DNA of 64,000 nucleotides. It comes from Drechslerella dactyloides. Lineage: Eukaryota > Ascomycota > Orbiliomycetes > Orbiliales > Orbiliaceae. Where the stretch lies: assembly GCA_020064725.1 (NCBI GenBank), contig JAGTWJ010000002.1:3224001-3288000 (forward strand), in the 5' to 3' direction. Made by a program: the position numbers and the translations under genes. Every line of letters starts with the position of its first letter. The first letter of the stretch is position 1. Below, in pieces: positions 45,171-57,949 of the stretch. The notes beneath the pieces are model-generated. The model did no database searches, was not told where the DNA came from, and worked only from the letters and a program-made list of their open reading frames with translations.

Positions 45171-46115
45171 TCAATCTACCTCCCTCCCTCCGATATCACC
45201 ACTCAAGCACACCTCACCCTCCGGCAAGAGCTGCCGCATCCGATCCTCCCTGACGGCTTCCACCCCGCCGCCATACCCCTCCGGATCCCGCATCTTCAGA
45301 AACGCCTGCACGCGCTCATCCTTCCCGACAGCCGCCTCGCCGAACCGCCGCGCGCGGAACAAATCACTCGAGATCTCACGGTGCCGGCGGTCCCGCCGCT
45401 CGACAAAGTTGCTATTATAGCTATCCGCGCGTATCAACTGCGCGGCCACGCCTACGAACGACAACAGCAGCAATATCGTCACGAAATTCGTGTGCGTCGT
45501 AATCTGCTCCTCTGCCGCTGTTGCCGCATCACCGCTCCCAGCACGCGTGTGCATCCCCTCGTCACGGTACCACCGCTCCCAGTCTTCCCACGTGGCGTTC
45601 CCCGCCGGCGACCGCTTCCAGGGTCCGGAAGCGTAGACGTCAACGGTGCTGCGACGCATGTGGGACGGCGTGTGCGTGTCCGTCCACCCCGCGCGGCCGG
45701 TTCCCCATCCGATGCCGTGGGTATCGTACGCGCGTTTGCGCGCCGGGTCAGCGAGGAGGGCGTTGGCGGCGACGATGAGCCGGAAGCGCTCGGTGCGGGT
45801 GGCCTTGGACAGGCGGGCGGACGGGTGGGAGGTCGGCGGGAGGATATCGGGGTGGTAGAGCTTGACGAGGTGGTAGAAGGCTGCTTTGCGGTAGGTGGAG
45901 GATGCGGGCTGGTTGAAGATCTCGTAGGGGGTGAGGTGGGAGAAGGGCTTATGACTCGGCCAGTTGTCGTCCGGGGTGGGAGCGGATGCTGTCGCGTAGC
46001 AGCGGGGGGAAGGGTGCGGGGAGGAGGGACATGGCTTGTCGGTGGCCGGGAGGAAGGCGGTGGCGAGGAGGGAGCATTTGGGGAAGATGGCGGCGGATTG
46101 CCTGGCTAGGTACAT
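45171..46115 (-). CDS. Mitochondrial-type J-domain protein with one membrane span (314 aa)
   Basis: A single-exon gene. The N-terminus (MYLARQSAAIFPK, then R-C-Y-A-T-A) looks like a mitochondrial presequence. A J domain spans about residues 60-133: L-T-P-Y-E-I-F, L-V-K-L-Y-H-P-D (HPD at 88-90 intact, required to stimulate Hsp70), then R-F-R-L-I-V-A-A-N-A-L-L-A-D-P-A-R-K-R-A-Y-D. A hydrophobic segment (F-V-T-I-L-L-L-L-S-F-V-G-V-A) follows near residue 220, and the tail is charged. It is a type III J-protein without Gly/Phe or zinc-finger regions, probably an inner-membrane co-chaperone. The exact orthologue is not identified. Confidence 0.85.
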   Translation of the reverse strand: MYLARQSAAIFPKCSLLATAFLPATDKPCPSSPHPSPRCYATASAPTPDDNWPSHKPFSHLTPYEIFNQPASSTYRKAAFYHLVKLYHPDILPPTSHPSARLSKATRTERFRLIVAANALLADPARKRAYDTHGIGWGTGRAGWTDTHTPSHMRRSTVDVYASGPWKRSPAGNATWEDWERWYRDEGMHTRAGSGDAATAAEEQITTHTNFVTILLLLSFVGVAAQLIRADSYNSNFVERRDRRHREISSDLFRARRFGEAAVGKDERVQAFLKMRDPEGYGGGVEAVREDRMRQLLPEGEVCLSGDIGGREVD

Positions 46116-46666
46116 GGCGGGGTATGTCGGGTCATGGCAGGCCTGGCTGTCGGCGGAGTCTGCAGCTAGCTAGCTAGACTATCGGCGAGGTTGTCGAGAA
46201 GTTATGGAATATCGGTGGGCGTCGACAAGACGCGGTGATGGTGATGGTGATGGTGGTTGCCGAGGTTGAGGTTGGGGTGGAAGCAAGATGTCATCGAAAT
46301 GTCATTGAACTTTTGCGGCTAGGCACTCGCGGCAACGCATGTAAAGGGACATCGAGAAAGAGCTTACAGATATCATATCAAGAAAGCCGCCCAGCGAAAA
46401 CGAGAATAAGGATAATGCTAAGAGAAGGATAAAAGAAGAACTCGGAGGCGCCGTATCAATCTCAGACCGTGAAGCTCCAAAAATCAATAGACAGGAAGGA
46501 AGAATATCGTCGCACGCATCGCTCGCTCGCACATTATCATTACTATTCATGCACCCGTCCGTTCGCCTCTTCCACCCATTGCAAGAACAAGAACTCGAAG
46601 CAAGCCCGTAAACACCGTAATTGCGTAAATCCAAACATGAGAAGAATCGAATCCAATCACCACCAG
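46116..46666. other. Intergenic, no gene
   Basis: Promoter side of the J-protein gene and 3' flank of the DENN gene. It includes a ggtgatggtgatggtgatgg run (about 46234-46254). Confidence 0.5.
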
Positions 46667-48868
46667 TCAACCGGCCATCTGACTCCTGCTAGCCAACTCC
46701 ATCTTCATCTGCAACCAACTGAAAAAGGACGGCGACCTGCAAAACTTCTTGTAGAATGTTTCTTCCATCTTCTTGCGCTGGAACTGGGTCTTGCCCTTGA
46801 ACTCGGCACCGCTGCCGTATTTGGCCAGCGTGTGCAGGAATTCCGTCTCCGAGAAGCAGCCATACTCGAACGGGTCGACGGCCGACCCCGGGGTTATCAG
46901 CTGCGCGAAATACCGATCCAGCGGGGCGAGGAACCGAGCGGTGAGATAGGCAAAGTGCCTCCGGACGAGCCGGCTGATCTCTGTTGCTGACCCGTCAGCT
47001 CTGCAAGCCTCGTCGAGCTCTTTCAAAAACTCCCAGTCGCGCGACATGTAGCCTTTCGGCTCCTGCGTGCTGATGTCAAAGGTGACTTCCTCCTTGTGAG
47101 GCGAGCGTGATTTCCGATGATGCCCGTTCCTACAGCAGTATCAGCAATCTCGTAACTTTAAAGAATAGGAATATATGTATATGCTCACTTATGGAGGGGT
47201 TCCGTCAAGTGGACTATATAGGGTGACTCCTTCGACGAGTAGGTGTGCGCCAATTGCTTCTTCGAAGTCGGCACCTGCAACCTCTTTAGGATGAACGGAT
47301 TCGTTACCCCGATCATGTAGTGGTTCGTGATAGACTAGGGGGGGGATTCATTAGCAAAGAGTTTTACATCGACGTTCTGTGGACGCCAACTTACACCGCT
47401 GTGAGATTGGGAAAATATATCTGAGTGATAACCAGTCAGCACGTTTCGACCGCCCAGTTGTGGAAATATCCAACCGCGAACATACCAGAGTGCATTGTTA
47501 TATATGGCCGATAGTCGCCGGCATATGGGACCGGCCGGATCAAATCAAAAGCAAGAGAAACGAATTCGCTGCAAACGCGGGGATCCAGCGCCAAAGCAAC
47601 AAGCGGTTCGCACAAAAGGACCTGATATCAAGTTAGCAATCGGATCAACTGCAGGGCGAGGAGGGCGAATCTTACACGCTCGAAGATAATGTACAAGTCG
47701 GCAATGTTGGGTAGACAGTCGACTACCTGCTTCCAGGACCCGACAGGATCCATAGCGAAGATATCAACCGAGTGATTCTGCTTTCCCGAATCTCTCCGAA
47801 CTAAGCCCTGGAGAGGATAGGATGTATGAAGAGGACTAACGAAGCGAATTAGCAATGCGGACTGATCTAATCGAGCGATAAAAGATCGGATACTAACACA
47901 TGAAGGTTGAATATCGACCCGAAGAACGGAAGCTCCATTTGGCCTGACCGAGGGGGTGGCCAATTGACAATCTGCGCGCAGGCGGATTCCATCAATGCCG
48001 CGCTAGCGCTGAAATCGAGCAATGGTAGCGTCTTTGCCAACATCTGGTCGCGAAACAGGGTTGTGAAGTCGTGTTGGGAGATGACAACGAAGGATTTCTG
48101 GCCATATTTCCGTTTAACGGTCTCATCCCGCTGCTGGCGAAAGAGGCAGTAACCGAACCAGTATTCCGGATGGGTGACCAGGTCTGAAGAAGGTACTTTG
48201 ATGTCGGGGGAGGTGTGACGGAAGCGAAAGTGGAAGGATGTGTCTGTTGTAAGGTCGTCAGGGTTATTCCTGTCGGGAAAGCTGTTGAAGCAGATGGTCG
48301 TTAAGTCGGCGGGTGAGAAGGGAGCGTAAGGATATATCCATTCGACTTCGGGGCCTGCATTACTCGCGGCGTTAGTACACGTGGTGGGAGATGTTGCATT
48401 GCCAACGCGTATGTATATACAGTTGCATCACAGGATGCAACAAGCTCAGCAAATGACGCAAGGGATGATGACTGACCCAAATCGACATTGAAATCGCACA
48501 CGACGCTGGACGAGCGATAGAGAATGCGAAAGTTAGTTTACGGTCGAGATTTATCGGGATGTTTGCCCAAGGCGGTGCGACAGGGTGTTCACTGACAAGG
48601 CAATCATCCATTCTCGCAGCTTTTCGATTGAGAACGGAGATTCCGGGACGGATCCCTTGAGGAAGTCGAGCTTGACCAGCTCCGGGGTGCTGAATTCTAT
48701 CGGGAGTTCGCGGTCGGTGCCGCGGTCGCCCGACTGTTTCTCGGACCGCGACATGTCGACGACGGGCGCGCTGGCGGCAGCGACGGCGATGTCGCCCGCC
48801 AGGTGTCGCCGACGTTCTGGTGCCGCACTGTATACGACTGCCTTTCCGGGAGGTGGGAGGTGGAGCAT
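46667..48868 (-). CDS. DENN-domain protein, DENND6/FAM116-like (562 aa, 8 exons)
   Basis: Exons: 48597-48868, 48477-48505, 47898-48354, 47676-47835, 47486-47621, 47395-47420, 47189-47334, 46667-47129. DENN proteins are Rab guanine-nucleotide exchange factors; animal DENND6 acts with Rab14 in endosomal recycling. Family-like stretches: D-F-N-V-D-L-G then E-V-E-W-I-Y-P, the F-G-Y-C-L-F-R-Q-Q-R-D-E-T segment, L-C-E-P-L-V-A-L-A, Y-R-P-Y-I-T-M-H-S, I-G-V-T-N-P-F-I-L-K-R-L and the C-terminal R-R-H-F-A-Y-L-T-A-R-F-L-A-P-L-D-R-Y-F. All phases close. Two donors are GTCAGT. The start is uncertain: ATG 48868, or ATG 48754 (MSRSEKQSGD), giving 524 residues. Family assignment is by pattern recall, not alignment. 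Confidence 0.82.
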
Positions 48869-50202
48869 CCGCTGCTGACGTCTCGGCTAGGAGTGGACCG
48901 CCCCATGAAATTGCTGAGGGCCGCGAGATAAGAGCTGGGAAACGACCGGGATTGACTCGAAGCTCAGGCGGGCGGCGATGTTCAAGCTGATGGCGAGCGC
49001 GGAATGCGGCGATTCGAGAGCATGGTTGTTTATTATTCGTCGGTCGGCGGGCCAGGCGGGCAATTTAACGGACGAGTGGTATTTCTTATAAGACTCGCTA
49101 GGCCGGCCGGTGGGGGCGGACGAAGAGGCCCGCCGGAGATCGAATTATATATAAGCTGGCTGTAATTGGGGAAACGGGCTCGCAGACGCCTGCGTGCATA
49201 AACGAGATTTGGTGCTGGCCAGCCCTCCTGCAGCGCCGACGCCTTTCGAGCAGGGCAGCTTCCCAGACGGTGCGTGGACCGCATTTAGCGCAATGGCGAG
49301 AGAAGGCCTCTATGCGTGCCCGTACATGGATCCGGAGGGGGCCTCGTCGAGGCTGCAGGGTTTAATGCTCGCGGAGGCCGAGATGGTCGCCCGTGCAGGC
49401 GCATGCTGGCGGGCTGCGACGGAGCTTGACGATATGCGCATGTGCGTGGACGTGTCTGCGCATTGGTGCTGGCGGAAAGGCTTGGTCGACCTGCGACGGC
49501 TCCAGTTAGGGGTGCTGCTATCTTGGAGACAGGACGGGGTGAGAGCAGTCGCGATACTCACTCGGGACGCGCGATGGATGTCTGAGATGTCTGAGATGTC
49601 GATGGATGGATGTTTCTTGTCTGGCTGCATGCGGGCGGACCAAGTTGGCCGATGCCGTTTCTGAAGGCCCCGCCGCTGCCACCGCTGGATTGCGGTTACC
49701 GCTTTGGTCGCCCGTCTCGTCCCCCGCCGCCGCCAACGTCCACCCATCACCATCCCATCTCTCATCCCACCATCCCTATACTCTGTAGGTCCTTACTCAT
49801 CGCCACTGTCACGCATCCCGGTCGCCTTCACGATAGCTGCCGGTCGCTCCTCGGGAATTCCTGCTGGTCGGCTCCCGGATCCTGCTGCTGCTGCCGTCAC
49901 GGCCGCCCTGCGAAAGAAGCAAGGTCCAGCCCCGGTCCGAACTCTCGACTTTCGTCCGATCTCCGTCCGCCCAGCCTTTTTCTCCACCGCGACTCCACGC
50001 ACATGCTGCTGGTCCGCCCTTCCGCCCTCGAGCAGTGACCAGAGCTCCCTCAGAGCCTCAGAGGACGGACAAACACACATCTCCCCCTCTTCGGTTCTAG
50101 GTTTCGAGCTCTCCGTTCCTGCTTGTCCCCCGGCAGCCTTAGGTTATCGATATCCAGCATCACCAATCTAAGCTACGCGGATCCTTGCAAACAGCCGACA
50201 CC
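48869..50202. other. Divergent intergenic region between DENN gene and VAC14
   Basis: 1.3 kb. The VAC14-proximal part is C/T-rich, like a fungal leader. Frames of up to 156 codons on both strands show no motif. An atgtctgagatgtctgagatgtc repeat lies near 49578-49600. Confidence 0.5.
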
Positions 50203-53200
50203 ATGGATCCCGCCATAGGACGAAGTCTCAATGATAAGCTCTACGACAAGAGGAAGATGGGCGCTCTCGAGTTCGTGTCCCCGCTCAGTCGGCCTTCTCT
50301 CGACCGTTGACACCATCGCTGACACCATCGCTAGGTTGGAGAAACTGATTCGAGAGCACCTGGCCAACAACGATAACGAGAAAATCAGGCAGATTATCGA
50401 CCAGCTGGTCCACGATTTCGCCTATGCGGTCCATCAACCTCATGCGCGAAACGGTGGTTTGATAGGGCTGGCAGCTGCTTCGATAGCACTCGGCTCCGTA
50501 CGTCATTCGCCGCTTCTTCCACTCCACCGAGGTTTTGTAAAGAATTCGTGAATTGACGTCATCTGTAGGACGTCGCGTTCTATCTCGATGCTATCATCCC
50601 ACCTGTCCTAGCCTGCTTTGAAGATCAGGACGCCAGAGTCCGATACTATGCCTGCGAAAGCATGTACAACATTGCCAAGGTCGCAAAGGGGGAGGTTCTG
50701 TTAAATTTCAACGAGATTTTCGATGCCTTGTGCAAGGTAATCGTCACCAATCGAGATGATATTACTACAATGAAAACGTGGCTCCCTAACCTCTCTGGTC
50801 TCTAGCTTACTGCCGATACCGAGCTTTCAGTCAAGAACGGTGCGGAGCTGCTGGATAGATTGATCAAAGATATCGTGGCCGAGTCCGCCTCCACCTACGT
50901 CTCGATCCTCCACAGCCCGCGGGACGAGGCCGTTACCACCGATGACGAATCCAACGATGACGACTCTTCCATGCTCCCTACCGCCTTTTCTCTCAAGAAG
51001 TTCATCCCACTTCTGCAGGAGAGAATCCACGTTGTCAACCCATTCACTCGACAGTTCCTGGTCTCCTGGATCGTTCTGCTAGACGGTATTCCAGACCTCG
51101 AGCTCGTAACGTTTCTCCCAGAGTTTCTTGGGGATCTTTTCGGATATTTGGGCGATGCCAACATGGATGTCCACGATGCTACCGAAGTCTGCCTTGAAGG
51201 GTTCTTGCAAGAAATTCGCAAGATCGCCTACGTCAAGCGTGGTGTTGCTGAGTCTCGACGCAGTGTCCTCAAATCGGCAAAGCCCAAAGATTCTAGCATA
51301 AGTGAGGGTGCTGTAACAGATGACACTGACCCGAAGAGAGACGATGATGACTCCGCATCACGACATGACGATCCGGATGGCATGTGGATGCCAGGACAAG
51401 ACATCCACGTCGACCACAAGAAACTTCTGGAGATTCTCATTCCATTTTTGGACCCCGCTTCTCGAATCTATCGCGATTTGGCCTTTACACATCCCAACCT
51501 TACCAATGCGAAGCGTGCAGAAGAGGAGCTTCAACGTACAAGCTTCTTCTGGGTTGCAAGCTTCCTCGAAATATGCCCGGAGGAGATAGTTCAATTTCTT
51601 CCACGCTTGCTCTCTTATGTGCTTCCCGCCACTTCGAGTCAATATGAACTTGTTCGAGAGGTCGCTCAAAAGGTTGACACGCTGATGCTCAACCTCATTC
51701 TCAACCTCTTCACCGACTCCAAAATTATCCCGATGGGTCAGACTCAGGGGCAATCTGGAGCTCTACAGAGCCTCCAAGACCGATCCTCAACTCCTAATCT
51801 TGCGGAGCAAAACGGCGACGACTCTATCACGGACGAAATGGCTCGCTTGGGTATCAATGCGACAAGTGGAGAATTGGACTACGGCGCAACGGTCCACGCT
51901 TTAACGATGCAATTCTTGAACGAGAATGAGGCAACTCGATTGGCTGCGCTGGATTGGCTCATCATGCTCCACAAGAAAGCCGGTGACAAGGTCATCGCTG
52001 TCAACGATGGCACATTTCCGGCTTTGCTCAAAACTCTCTCTGACCCCAGCGAGCTCGTCGTCACTCGGGACCTGGAGCTTCTATCCCAAATCTCGAAGAA
52101 TAGCGACGACGAGGTTTTCGCCTCCTTCATGAATGACCTGCTCAACCTCTTCAGCACGGATCGCCGTCTCCTAGATACCCGCGGCTATCTTATCATCCGC
52201 CGCCTTTGCCTGAATCTAAACCCTGAGCGCATCTATCGCACACTGGCTGAACTCATCGAGAAAGAGGAAGATGTCGAATTTGCCAGCACAATGGTCCAAC
52301 TTCTGAACAACAATCTCATGACCGCTCCCGAAATTGGAGAATTGAGAAAGAGGCTGAGGAGCCTCGAAACGAAGGTAGATCAACGTGCATCCTGCTTCTT
52401 GATGCCAGAGAACTAACTCCCTTCCAGGATGGGCAAACCCTCTTCATCGCACTTTTTCGATCCTGGTGCCACAACGCTGTCGCAGCGTTTTGCCTCTGCC
52501 TTCTCGCTCAAGCATATGAACAGGCCTCGAATCTCCTCGCGATCTTGTAAGGGCCCCTTCACCACCATATCGAATTCTAGACTTTGCTAATTTAGACAGT
52601 GGCGAATTGGAGCTTTCCGTCAGCCTCCTGATTCAACTCGACAAGCTTGTTCAATTGCTCGAGTCCCCGGTCTTCACCTGTAAGTTTTGCAGCCTTATAA
52701 TTGTCAAAGCCAGAGACTAATTTGGCTGCAGACCTTCGCATGCAACTTCTCGAGCCTGAGAAATATCCATTCCTCTACAAGTGCCTCTATGGTCTCCTCA
52801 TGCTCATGCCACAATCATCTGCATTCGCCGCCTTGAAGAACCGCTTGAACAGCGTCAGCGCCATCGGATATCTCCATCAACTGGCTCCGCGCCCGTAAGT
52901 AACCGTCGCCCAGGCTCGTAGAGAGAACCTCCGTCTTATTGATCCTCTATGTTATTTAGTGCCCCTTCTTCTAGTACTCCTTCCTACGAGCCGCGAAACC
53001 GCCTTAAGGCTCGTAGTGAGAACGAAATCAAGTGGATCGATTTGCTTGACAAGTTCAAATATGTACAGGAGAAATCCAGGCGCTACAATGTCCAGTATAT
53101 CACCAAGGCGCCGAATCTTCCGCCACTCACCGATGTCCCACCGCTCAACGCGAACGGAGCGTCCTCTTCAACTCCAAATCTTGCGGTCTCTTCCGGCACC

Positions 53201-53332
53201 GCGGCTTCTTCGACTCCGCCGAACCGCATTCCGACTCCTAGCAGCGTTGCAAGTGCTCCGGCACCGAAGTCCAAGGGAGGGCTGGGCATCGCCAAACTCA
53301 CTAGAGGCAGACTTAAGAATTCGACGAAGTGA
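50203..53332 (+). CDS. VAC14: Vac14, scaffold of the PI(3,5)P2 kinase complex (900 aa, 8 exons)
   Basis: Exons: 50203-50270, 50335-50497, 50569-50736, 50806-52374, 52428-52546, 52600-52679, 52732-52894, 52960-53332. Vac14 is a HEAT-repeat scaffold that holds the kinase Fab1 and phosphatase Fig4 on vacuole/endosome membranes. Diagnostic stretches include L-N-D-K-L-Y-D-K-R, A-Y-A-V-H-Q-P-H-A-R-N-G-G-L-I-G-L-A-A, D-A-I-I-P-P-V-L-A-C-F, Y-Y-A-C-E-S-M-Y-N-I-A-K-V, F-T-R-Q-F-L-V-S-W-I, then L-V-Q-L-L-E-S-P-V-F-T-Y-L-R and C-L-Y-G-L-L-M-L-M-P-Q near the C-terminus. An acidic Ser/Asp linker lies around residue 330-360, and the last exon has a Ser/Pro-rich tail ending basic. Donors include GTTCGT, GTACGT and GTAAGT. 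Confidence 0.95.
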
Positions 53333-54181
53333 TCGCCCTATCCTCTGTGATAACGATCACGATCCACGATACGGCATTCCCTTTCTGCAAGAACTTTGCG
53401 CGATCCCATCGTATGATTATCTTCTGCGTTTTATATGTTGGCGTTTCACTTGCACGATTCTGCGATCTCCTTCAATCATCTTCTGCTTTTTGGACGGAAT
53501 TTGCTTTCCAGCGTACGTCTTACTAGGATTATGTCTGATTGTTAGCTCTCATCATGTATGCTTTCCTATTTCCTTTGTTCTATCATGCATAGCGGGAGGA
53601 GTTACCAGGCTTGACGATTTTGCACCTCATCCCTTTGTTTCGATGACATATTTTTTTTATAAATTTGACAGTAATGCGGTTAGATGCATCGCCAACATTT
53701 CCTCTCTTCACCGTATATGTCCTACTAGTATGCTTTGGAGTTCATGCTGCCCAGCGTCCCTTAAATCATGATATCAGTTGGTTCCAATTTGCAGGATACT
53801 ACAACCCGCGTTGACGCGTCATCGCTTTTCATTCCAAGCCGCTGTTCCTTAGTTAACTTGGTAACGAGACTGCCGCTATTCTAGCGTTTTGTTCCATAAG
53901 ACATTACGGTTCCAGCACACCGAGAGCCGGATTTGATAAGATCTAGATTGGAATGACTTTTTGCTGGTGTTCAGTTCATGTTACATGTATAATACAGATA
54001 TATATATACAGAGTATGCAATTTCAAATCGCAATGCCACCAACGTCATCATGAGACGCGCGGAGCTTATGAGGAGAATATGCTGAGAGTCTAAATCGCAG
54101 GCTCTGCCGGTTCAAGTACGTACGAGCATATATGGCTGTGCTCTTGTGCCCAATACATCGCCATCATATCGATCAATTCAC
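53333..54181. other. Convergent 3' flanks of VAC14 and mitochondrial IF-2
   Basis: 850-bp spacer, T-rich after VAC14 with an atatatatatac run near 53999-54010. No gene is supported. Confidence 0.5.
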
Positions 54182-57100
54182 CTACTGCATGGTCCGTTTC
54201 TTCGCTGTTTCCGTGTAGCATTGCACGATATCCCCTTCCTGGAAATCGTCGAACTTGAGGAAACCCATACCACACTCCTGGTCCTTCATCATCTTCGGCA
54301 CCTCGGCCTTCTTATGCTTCAGCGTCTCGAGTTCACCTATACGTTTCCCGTCCAATTAGCATATACACGTCGCCACACGCGAGAGAGCAAATCGTATCGG
54401 ATTTTGTACTTACCATCGTATACAACTTCCCCAGCCCGTATAATCTTGGTCTTGGAGCCCTTCGTCACCGCGCCGCGCGTGACTCTGCAGCCGGCAAATG
54501 GGCGCATGATCCGCTTCCGAACGTTGTAATTGAAGATCTGTAGAATCTGCGCCTCTCCCACTACAGTCTTGATGATGATGGGCTTGAGCTTCTCGCTCAT
54601 CAGCGCCTTGATGTCGTCTAGGACGGCGTAGATTAGGTTGTGCGGGATGATCTTGACGTTGCAGAAGCGTGCTAGGGCTGTGATTTCTGGCTCCTGCGGC
54701 ACGTTGAACGCTAGGCAGTATGCGCCGGTGCTTTGCGCCATCGCGATGTCGGATTCCGTGAGTGGGCCGACGCCTGACCGGATAATCTTGGTGCGGAGCT
54801 CGTCGTTCGCGACGCTGAGGACCTGCGCGCCGACGGCCTCGACGGAACCTGCGACGTCGGCCTTGACGATGAACGGCACCTCAATGATCTTGAACTTTTC
54901 GGAGGCGGTGTCTTCCTCCGGTGGGGGTTCGACTTGCTCGCCTTCCTCGCCTTGTTTTTCTAGTTCCTTGAGAAGGGCCTCACGTTCTCTCTTCTCGTGG
55001 TGCAGCCGGCGCTGCTCGTTGATGGCTTCGATATCGATCGCGAGCTGTTGCCGCTCCGCTTTGAAGAGACGATAGTCGACGACGGACTTGGCTTTATCTT
55101 CAGAGTCGGCCTGTAAAACCTCGTCTCCGGCGTCTGGGTTGTCTTTCCACCCGTCGACTTCGACGGGCGTGCCAGGTGGCGCTTCATCGATCTCGAGACC
55201 GTTCTCGGTGATCAAAGTCCTCACTCTCGCCCATGCTTTACCCGCAACGATAACATCGCCCCGCCTCATGGTTCCCCGGCGTACTAGCACAGTCGCAACG
55301 CGTCCTTTGGTCTTGGTGGTGGTTTCTACGATCCAGCCCTCCACTCTGCCGGTGTTGTCCGCACGTACGTCGAGGTCGTCAGCTTGTAGTAGCACTGCTT
55401 CCTCGAGGTCTTCCATGCCAAGCCCGGTCTTTCCGGACACGCAGACGACTTGGGTGTCGCCGCCTTCGTCTTCGATGTCAACGTTGTGTTCAAAGAGGTC
55501 CCGCTTAACTCTTGCAGGGTCAGCGTCCTCCTTGTCGCATTTGTTGATAGCCACGATCATGGGAACCTGAGCGGCCCTTGCGTGTTTTATAGCTTCGATA
55601 GTCTGCGGCATGATGCTGTCGTCTCCAGCAACGACCAGGATCACGATATCCGTCATGTTTGCTCCGCGCTCTCTCATCTTCAAGAAAGCTTCGTGCCCGG
55701 GAGTGTCGAGGAAGCTGATGACTCTGCCGGAAGGCATGGTGACGGAGAAGGCACCGATATGCTGAGTGATGCCACCGTGTTCCATGTCCACGATGGAGGA
55801 CTTGCGTAGCCAGTCTAGAATTGTAGTCTTACCGTGGTCAACGTGACCCATGATCGTGACGACTGGAGGTCGCGATGGCAAGATGGATTTGTCTTTGGGG
55901 GCCGGGAGCGGGAAGAGGTCGCGTTCGTGGCTCTTATCGGGAATAGGCTCGTATTTGTATTCCATTGCTATTAATCCGGCCATTTCCGCGTTCAGGACGT
56001 AGTCGGGATTGACCTCCGTGAAGCCCAATTCTTCCATCTTGACAGTGAACTTCTCCAGCTTGACCTTCAACATTCGGGCCAGCGTGCTGATGCTCACGAA
56101 CTCGGGTATCAAGATGGGTGGAAGCTGTTGCTTCTGCGCCAGCTTCTCCTTCGCCTTCTGCTCCCGCTCTAGTCTCTTCTTTTCTTTCCGTGCTGCCTTG
56201 GATTCTGCCTCTTCTATATCCTCCTCGTCGCCCACTAGCCATTGCCGGCCGTATTTGAGTTTATCACGTTCCTTCGCTGACGCCTTTCGACCCCATACGT
56301 TCGCCTCTTCGTGTTCTTGTGCGTATCCTGAGGCTGCCTTCGACGTATCTTCTCGTCCTCGCTGCTTCTTCTTTTTGCTCTTTTTCGATCCCAGCAGCGC
56401 TTCTTCCATAACTCTCGCCTCCTCCAGAGCTTCGTCGACAGGGCTAGCGCGAAAGGATCGCTGAGCGCCATAGCCGCCATAAGCCGGCGCGCTCGGGGTG
56501 GTCTTGAATCGGTGGAAGCTTCGCTCAGTTGGCTGGGCGTTCCATGGATCTTGCGTATTTGAGCTGGCTGCCCAGGGGTCTTGAGTTTCGTGCCCACGAG
56601 ACTGGGCTTGAAAGAAGTCGGGCGCCGTGAAAGCAGCAATGTCCGATGGAGACGTGTGCGGAATGTCGGCGAAGACGCTTTTTTTGGTGCTAACCCCCCA
56701 CTTTGCCGCACCGGAGCTTGCTTTGGTCTGAGGCTGTCCGACGTTCCACCTGCTCGAATTGCTGGGCGTCGTAGAGCCAAACTGACTGCTGCCCATTGGA
56801 TCTGTATAAGCCCCATTGCGGCCTGCTGATGGACCTTCGATATTCGCAATATGCTGCTTGCGCAAATCTTTCAGCTCTTGCTCGGAGTGATCTCTCATGA
56901 TCATGGGATCCTGAGGCTTCCCCGCAGGGAAAGATCGATAGGAGCCAGCTATGCTTCCGTCCGAATTCCATTGTGACCAATTGTTAGTTGCCGGCGGAGC
57001 TTGAGGTGGATTTTGATAGCTGGACTGCGACTCTTGGGTATTTATCGGAGAGTGCGACGCATATAGATCGTACTGATGCGTCCCTATCTGTGAGACAGAG

Positions 57101-57620
57101 CCCTGATTGGGGGGATCGAGAGGCGATTGCGATTGTACGCCGGCATCTCCTGCCGTTTGTATGGCAGATGGAGCGGGAGCCTGGGTATCGGCCAATGCAT
57201 CTGTTTGGGTAGATTGATCCGACTGTACTGCTGCAGGCATTTCTACCGAAGGATCCTCTGTCGGCGGAGGTTCCGCTGGCTTCGGCTTCTTGATAGCCCA
57301 TTTGGCCGCTGCTACAGAAGCCGTCTGGCCACTGCCGAAGCCCTGGAATTGCGAGGACTGGCGGGCGTGAAGATCGTATTGAGCATCACCATCGCGCTTC
57401 GGTTGAGCCGCCAGGCTCTCGCGATTGGCACTCGAGTGCACCCGGCGGTTTAATCGTCGCTGCGAGGTTCGGAGGGCCGTTGGTTCGCCCGCCGCTGCGG
57501 CTGCTCGGAGCACGCATAGCAGGCATGGCGAGGTTCTCGATCGCTGCAATTGGCGTTAGAGACTTGGCTGGTATCGTGGACAGGGGATTGACCTACCAGG
57601 ACGACTGCTGACGAGCGCAT
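54182..57620 (-). CDS. IFM1: Mitochondrial translation initiation factor IF-2 (1102 aa)
   Basis: Exons are 57597-57620, 54414-57543 and 54182-54336. The first exon encodes only MRSSAVVL, which with the next Arg-rich residues forms a mitochondrial presequence. The large open frame otherwise begins at a TTG next to an intron acceptor, so this small exon is needed. About 500 residues of Ser/Gln/Pro-rich sequence and a Lys/Arg/Glu helix (near 430-470) come first. The IF-2 N-domain follows, then the GTPase with G-H-V-D-H-G-K-T-T (about residue 573), D-T-P-G-H-E-A-F and N-K-C-D. Domains II-IV end in G-M-G-F-L-K-F-D-D-F-Q-E-G-D-I-V-Q-C-Y. The protein brings initiator tRNA to the mitoribosome. Long N-termini are usual in filamentous ascomycetes. 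Confidence 0.94.
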
Positions 57621-57949
57621 TGCTGGGTTGAAGCGACGGGATTCGTCAGAACGAATGGGTGGTGGTTGACATCGCGGATGGCGGGTCGAAACATGCAGAC
57701 GTGGGGCCTGTCAAATTTCTGTTCGGGAAAATTGTCTGCATGGTGGCGGCCGGACACCCGCTCAACACAGCATTCGCGATTCGATTGGTTCCGTCTCGGG
57801 TAGTCTCGAGGCTACGTCTCGGGAACATGAGGATGGAAATGTTTTCGTCTACATCTGTAATGCGCGCTATCTAATGGAATATGTAATGTCGTGGGCCAAA
57901 TTCATTTTTATTCATAGTGTACATGTGGCTTAGATATACGGTCTTCACT
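57621..57949. other. Short intergenic region upstream of IFM1
   Basis: 329 bp between the IFM1 start and the TSR3 stop, both on the minus strand. It must hold the IFM1 promoter and the TSR3 3' end. No motif stands out. Confidence 0.5.
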